The translations under genes and the position numbers were made by a program. This document shows positions 5,990 to 8,092 of a DNA stretch of 8,092 nt, piece by piece (positions within the stretch are counted from its first letter, which is position 1; every line of letters starts with the position of its first letter). The stretch is taken from positions 1-8,092 of the forward strand of contig JAMONG010000219.1 in the NCBI GenBank assembly GCA_027066595.1, read 5' to 3'. Source of the stretch: Sulfurovum sp. (GTDB taxonomy: Bacteria; Campylobacterota; Campylobacteria; Campylobacterales; Sulfurovaceae). Below the pieces are notes generated by a model. That model searched no databases, was not told the DNA's origin, and saw only the letters and a list, made by a program, of their open reading frames with translations.

Positions 5990-5998
5990 ATTTTAACA
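5990..5998 (-). promoter_or_regulatory. Candidate extended -10 for proA
   Basis: On the minus strand TGTTAAAAT (5998-5990) fits TG-N-TAAAAT, about 30 nt before the proA ATG. The -35 region has no good match, which is usual for Campylobacterota promoters. It lies within 25 bp of the proC promoter on the other strand, so the two could interfere or share a regulator. Confidence 0.4.
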
Positions 5999-6013
5999 AA
6001 GTTATGCTAATAA

Positions 6014-6022
6014 TGATATAAT
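6014..6022 (+). promoter_or_regulatory. Extended -10 promoter of proC
   Basis: TGATATAAT (6014-6022) is a perfect extended -10 (TG-N-TATAAT). It ends 28 nt before the proC ATG at 6051, giving a leader of roughly 22 nt. The -35 hexamer is poor. The ribosome site is weak (GTGAG at 6040-6044). Confidence 0.6.
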
Positions 6023-6050
6023 CTAACAATTTAACCAAAGTGAGTAAAAC

Positions 6051-6809
6051 ATGAGAACAATCACATTCATAGGCAATGGCAATATGGCACTAAGCATTGC
6101 AAAGGGACTTAAAGGTAAGTACCATATAGAAGTCGTAGGCAGAGATATGAAAAATCTTAACGCTTTTGAAGCAACACTTAATACAAAGATAAACAAATTT
6201 TTACTCAAAGATTTTGATATGACAGATAAAACCATCCTCTTATGTATTAAACCTGCAAATGTTGAAGAGGTAGCCAAACTACTCCAAGGTAAGGCAACAC
6301 TACTCATCTCTGTTCTAGCTGGCATTACAACCAAAGCACTCAAAAAACATTTTAAGCCCAAAGCTGTAGTACGTAGCATGCCAAACCTCGCTGCAAGTAT
6401 TGGTAAATCTATGACCACACTCACAGGTGATGCTAAAGCCAAAGACGACGCCATCGTCATCCTCAATGCCATAGGTGAGACTTTATGGCTAGAGAGTGAA
6501 AAAGAGATAGACGTTGCCACAGCCCTAGCAGGAAGTGGCCCTGCCTATTTGGCTCTCATCGCTGAAGCACTTGCAGATGGAGCAGTCAAACAAGGACTTA
6601 AAAGAGAAGATGCTATGACTGCTATGAGAGGACTTTTTACTGGCTTTAGTGAACTGATACAAAATGTACACCCTGCCCAACTTAAAGACTCTGTCATGAG
6701 TCCAGGAGGCACTACCGCTGCAGGTTATGGAGCACTAGAAGAGGGGAATGTCAGAGCTTCTTGTATACATGCGATAGAAGAAGCCTATAACAAAGCTAAA
6801 GAGTTGTAA
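6051..6809 (+). CDS. proC: Pyrroline-5-carboxylate reductase
   Basis: Last step of proline synthesis: NAD(P)H-dependent reduction of 1-pyrroline-5-carboxylate to L-proline. The protein has 252 residues, slightly shorter than E. coli ProC. The N-terminal Rossmann domain starts with ITFIGNGNMA (4-13, the GxGxxA dinucleotide loop). CIKPANVEEV (65-74) and VVRSMPNLAASIG (106-118) are conserved family segments. The C-terminal all-helical dimer domain carries ALAGSGPAYLALIAEALADGA (158-178) and MSPGGTTAAGYGALE (216-230), which bind the pyrroline ring and dimer partner. It is the only plus-strand gene in the window, divergent from proA and tail to tail with the L,D-transpeptidase gene (2 bp between stops). 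Confidence 0.96.
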   Translation: MRTITFIGNGNMALSIAKGLKGKYHIEVVGRDMKNLNAFEATLNTKINKFLLKDFDMTDKTILLCIKPANVEEVAKLLQGKATLLISVLAGITTKALKKHFKPKAVVRSMPNLAASIGKSMTTLTGDAKAKDDAIVILNAIGETLWLESEKEIDVATALAGSGPAYLALIAEALADGAVKQGLKREDAMTAMRGLFTGFSELIQNVHPAQLKDSVMSPGGTTAAGYGALEEGNVRASCIHAIEEAYNKAKEL

Positions 6810-6811
6810 TA

Positions 6812-7387
6812 CTATAGTCCAGATATTTTACGTAAATCTTCTCGTGCAAAAGGCATATAGCTATGCCGTGTAATCACTACTTTGGTTTGATAGTTACTCC
6901 ATTTATAAAGTGCTGGTACATCTCTTGGGTCTATATGGATACACCCATGAGAAAGCCAGTTAACACTTCCCTCATGTAGAGCATGTCCACGTTTTGTAAA
7001 CTTCATCATGTAATTCATATTGTTTACGCCACTAGGGTCGGGGAATGCAGTGGACATATGGTAACGTTTCTTTTGAAAAATAGTAAAGATACCCGAAGGG
7101 GTTTTAAACTCCAATGTACCAGAAGTGATAGCCCCACTCCACCATACCGTACCATCTATATCTACCGCATAAAAACGCCCATCACTTCCAACTTCACGCA
7201 CAGAAACTACTATGAAGTTTTTACCGCTCAAATCAATAATCTCTTCGTGCTTACTCTTGACTAATTTAAAAGCTGTTTTTGAAAGAGGAATAGTCTCTAT
7301 CCCTTTAAAAGGATACGACTCTAAAGACTCCTCACTTAGCACTAAGCAAGAAAAAAAGGCCATGAGAAATATACTATGTCTAAACAT
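6812..7387 (-). CDS. Exported L,D-transpeptidase (YkuD fold)
   Basis: A periplasmic Cys peptidase-type enzyme acting on peptidoglycan stem peptides, by forming 3-3 or lipoprotein cross-links or by trimming tetrapeptides. Of 191 residues, 5-18 form a Sec signal peptide (cleavage near VLS-EE). The YkuD domain spans about 56-174: FKTPSGIFTI (94-103), HALHEG (135-140) and SHGCIH (146-151) with catalytic Cys149 and His147. The usual SHGC(I/V)R has His at the Arg position here. The gene lies 8 nt after cpoB/ybgF, so the two are probably one operon and both serve envelope maintenance. A ribosome site is not obvious; coupling to the upstream stop is likely. Whether it acts as transpeptidase or carboxypeptidase (as Csd6/Pgp2-type relatives do) cannot be decided. 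Confidence 0.88.
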   Translation of the reverse strand: MFRHSIFLMAFFSCLVLSEESLESYPFKGIETIPLSKTAFKLVKSKHEEIIDLSGKNFIVVSVREVGSDGRFYAVDIDGTVWWSGAITSGTLEFKTPSGIFTIFQKKRYHMSTAFPDPSGVNNMNYMMKFTKRGHALHEGSVNWLSHGCIHIDPRDVPALYKWSNYQTKVVITRHSYMPFAREDLRKISGL

Positions 7388-7395
7388 CGACTACA

Positions 7396-8092
7396 CTAAA
7401 GTTTTTTCATTCTGTCTTTGGCAATTTTTGCTGTCTTTTTAGCAGGATAATTTTCTATGATATTTTCATAAAAAACACGAGCTTGCTTTTTCTCTCCTGT
7501 TTTGTCTAATGAGATAGCGGTATGCAAAAGTAATGTATCTATATAGCTTGCTTTATCATACAGCCCTGCACTTTTTTTAAAGTAAAAGATTGCATCTTCA
7601 TAGTGCTTCGTATAGTATGCTATTTCACCCAAATAATAATTTGATGCAGCAGGTTTATAGCCTTTTGTATCTGTGATTGTAAAACGTTTTTTTGCCTCAC
7701 TATAACGCTTTTTTACAAAATGTCTTACCCCCTCACTATACAAGGTAGCATTTGTCTTTTTATCAAGTGTATTTTGGGTGTTTAGACTTGTTTGATTCTT
7801 CTTTTTGGGTACAGTTTGGCTTTTGGATAGTACTTTATTGAGTTCATCTCTACGTACATAGTTTGCATTAATTTCATCTATCATACCTGCAAGTTTTTGG
7901 AGGAGTGCATCACTATTTTGTGTCGCATTTGAACCACTGTTTGTTTTACCCGAACGTAATTCGTTAAGTGAAGCACTTAAACCTTCTATAATGGTAGTTA
8001 GACCATCTATACGTTCATCTTGTTGGGCAATTTTTTGACGCATAGCAGCCATAGTAGTAAGTGGTGCTTGTGTTTTTTCTACCATAGGTGTT
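7396..8092 (-). CDS. cpoB: Cell division coordinator CpoB / YbgF, N-terminus truncated by the window edge
   Basis: A periplasmic Tol-Pal accessory protein that in E. coli links peptidoglycan synthesis to outer membrane constriction. The first in-window Met is at 8085, but the frame is open beyond it (codons for Thr-Pro precede it) and there is no signal peptide, so the true start lies past 8092. Visible parts in order: an N-terminal coiled coil for trimerisation (about 8055-7960, MRQKIAQQDERIDGLTTIIE), a second helical segment (QKLAGMIDEINANYVRRDEL), a Lys/Asn/Thr-rich linker, and a C-terminal TPR region (about 7745-7400) with YSEGVRHFVKKRYSEAKKRF, AASNYYLGEIAYYTKHYEDA and ARVFYENIIENYP. This is the YbgF layout. 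tolB and pal would be expected upstream, outside the window. An L,D-transpeptidase gene follows after 8 nt. Confidence 0.82.
   Translation of the reverse strand, partial: TPMVEKTQAPLTTMAAMRQKIAQQDERIDGLTTIIEGLSASLNELRSGKTNSGSNATQNSDALLQKLAGMIDEINANYVRRDELNKVLSKSQTVPKKKNQTSLNTQNTLDKKTNATLYSEGVRHFVKKRYSEAKKRFTITDTKGYKPAASNYYLGEIAYYTKHYEDAIFYFKKSAGLYDKASYIDTLLLHTAISLDKTGEKKQARVFYENIIENYPAKKTAKIAKDRMKKL

Noticed and set aside
6023..6520. 165-codon minus-strand reading frame opposite proC
   Set aside because: It is antisense to the well-supported proC and its Leu/Ser-rich translation is a typical mirror of a real coding frame.
7330..7387. Lipoprotein signal in the L,D-transpeptidase (Cys14)
   Set aside because: The residues before the Cys are FFS, which does not fit a lipobox; ordinary signal peptidase cleavage near VLS is more likely.

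Overview
The window is AT-rich and its protein set points to the Campylobacterota (Epsilonproteobacteria), most likely a Sulfurovum- or Sulfurimonas-like marine or vent genus. The grounds are a ProA with the CRRTGICGALET active-site variant, a SlyD-type FKBP with a short Cys/His tail, a CpoB/YbgF protein, and a TolC/adaptor efflux operon headed by a small His-containing exported protein. The genus is an inference from family resemblance, not from a database search.

Left part (1-1850, minus strand): a metal- or drug-efflux type operon read right to left. It runs from a 100-residue exported protein with a HELHxxxH cluster, to a TolC-like outer membrane factor, to the first 42 codons of a periplasmic adaptor that overlaps the tolC stop by ATGA. 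The inner-membrane pump presumably lies beyond position 1. A perfect 7+7 dyad covering an extended -10 in front of the tolC-like gene looks like an operator.

Middle (1875-4146, minus strand): two poorly characterised genes and a non-coding block. The first encodes a 431-residue protein that reads as a histidine-kinase ATPase domain, a receiver and an HPt domain in order, with every phosphotransfer residue I can align lost. The second encodes a membrane-anchored Mrr-like nuclease whose perfect TATAAT sits so close to the ATG that the transcript may be leaderless. The 380-bp block that follows has a 60-bp imperfect direct repeat, a 13-bp inverted repeat and several hairpins. It looks like a small non-autonomous or structured element next to slyD.

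Right part (4147-8092): housekeeping genes. slyD and proA lie on the minus strand. proC is divergent from proA across a 91-bp promoter region, so the last step of proline synthesis and the ProA step share a control region, while proB is not in the window. proC converges with an L,D-transpeptidase gene with only 2 bp between the stop codons. Upstream of that gene, 8 nt away, is the truncated cpoB/ybgF gene, so these two form a cell-envelope operon (peptidoglycan remodelling plus a Tol-Pal partner).

No rRNA, tRNA, CRISPR array, complete insertion sequence or confident intrinsic terminator was seen.
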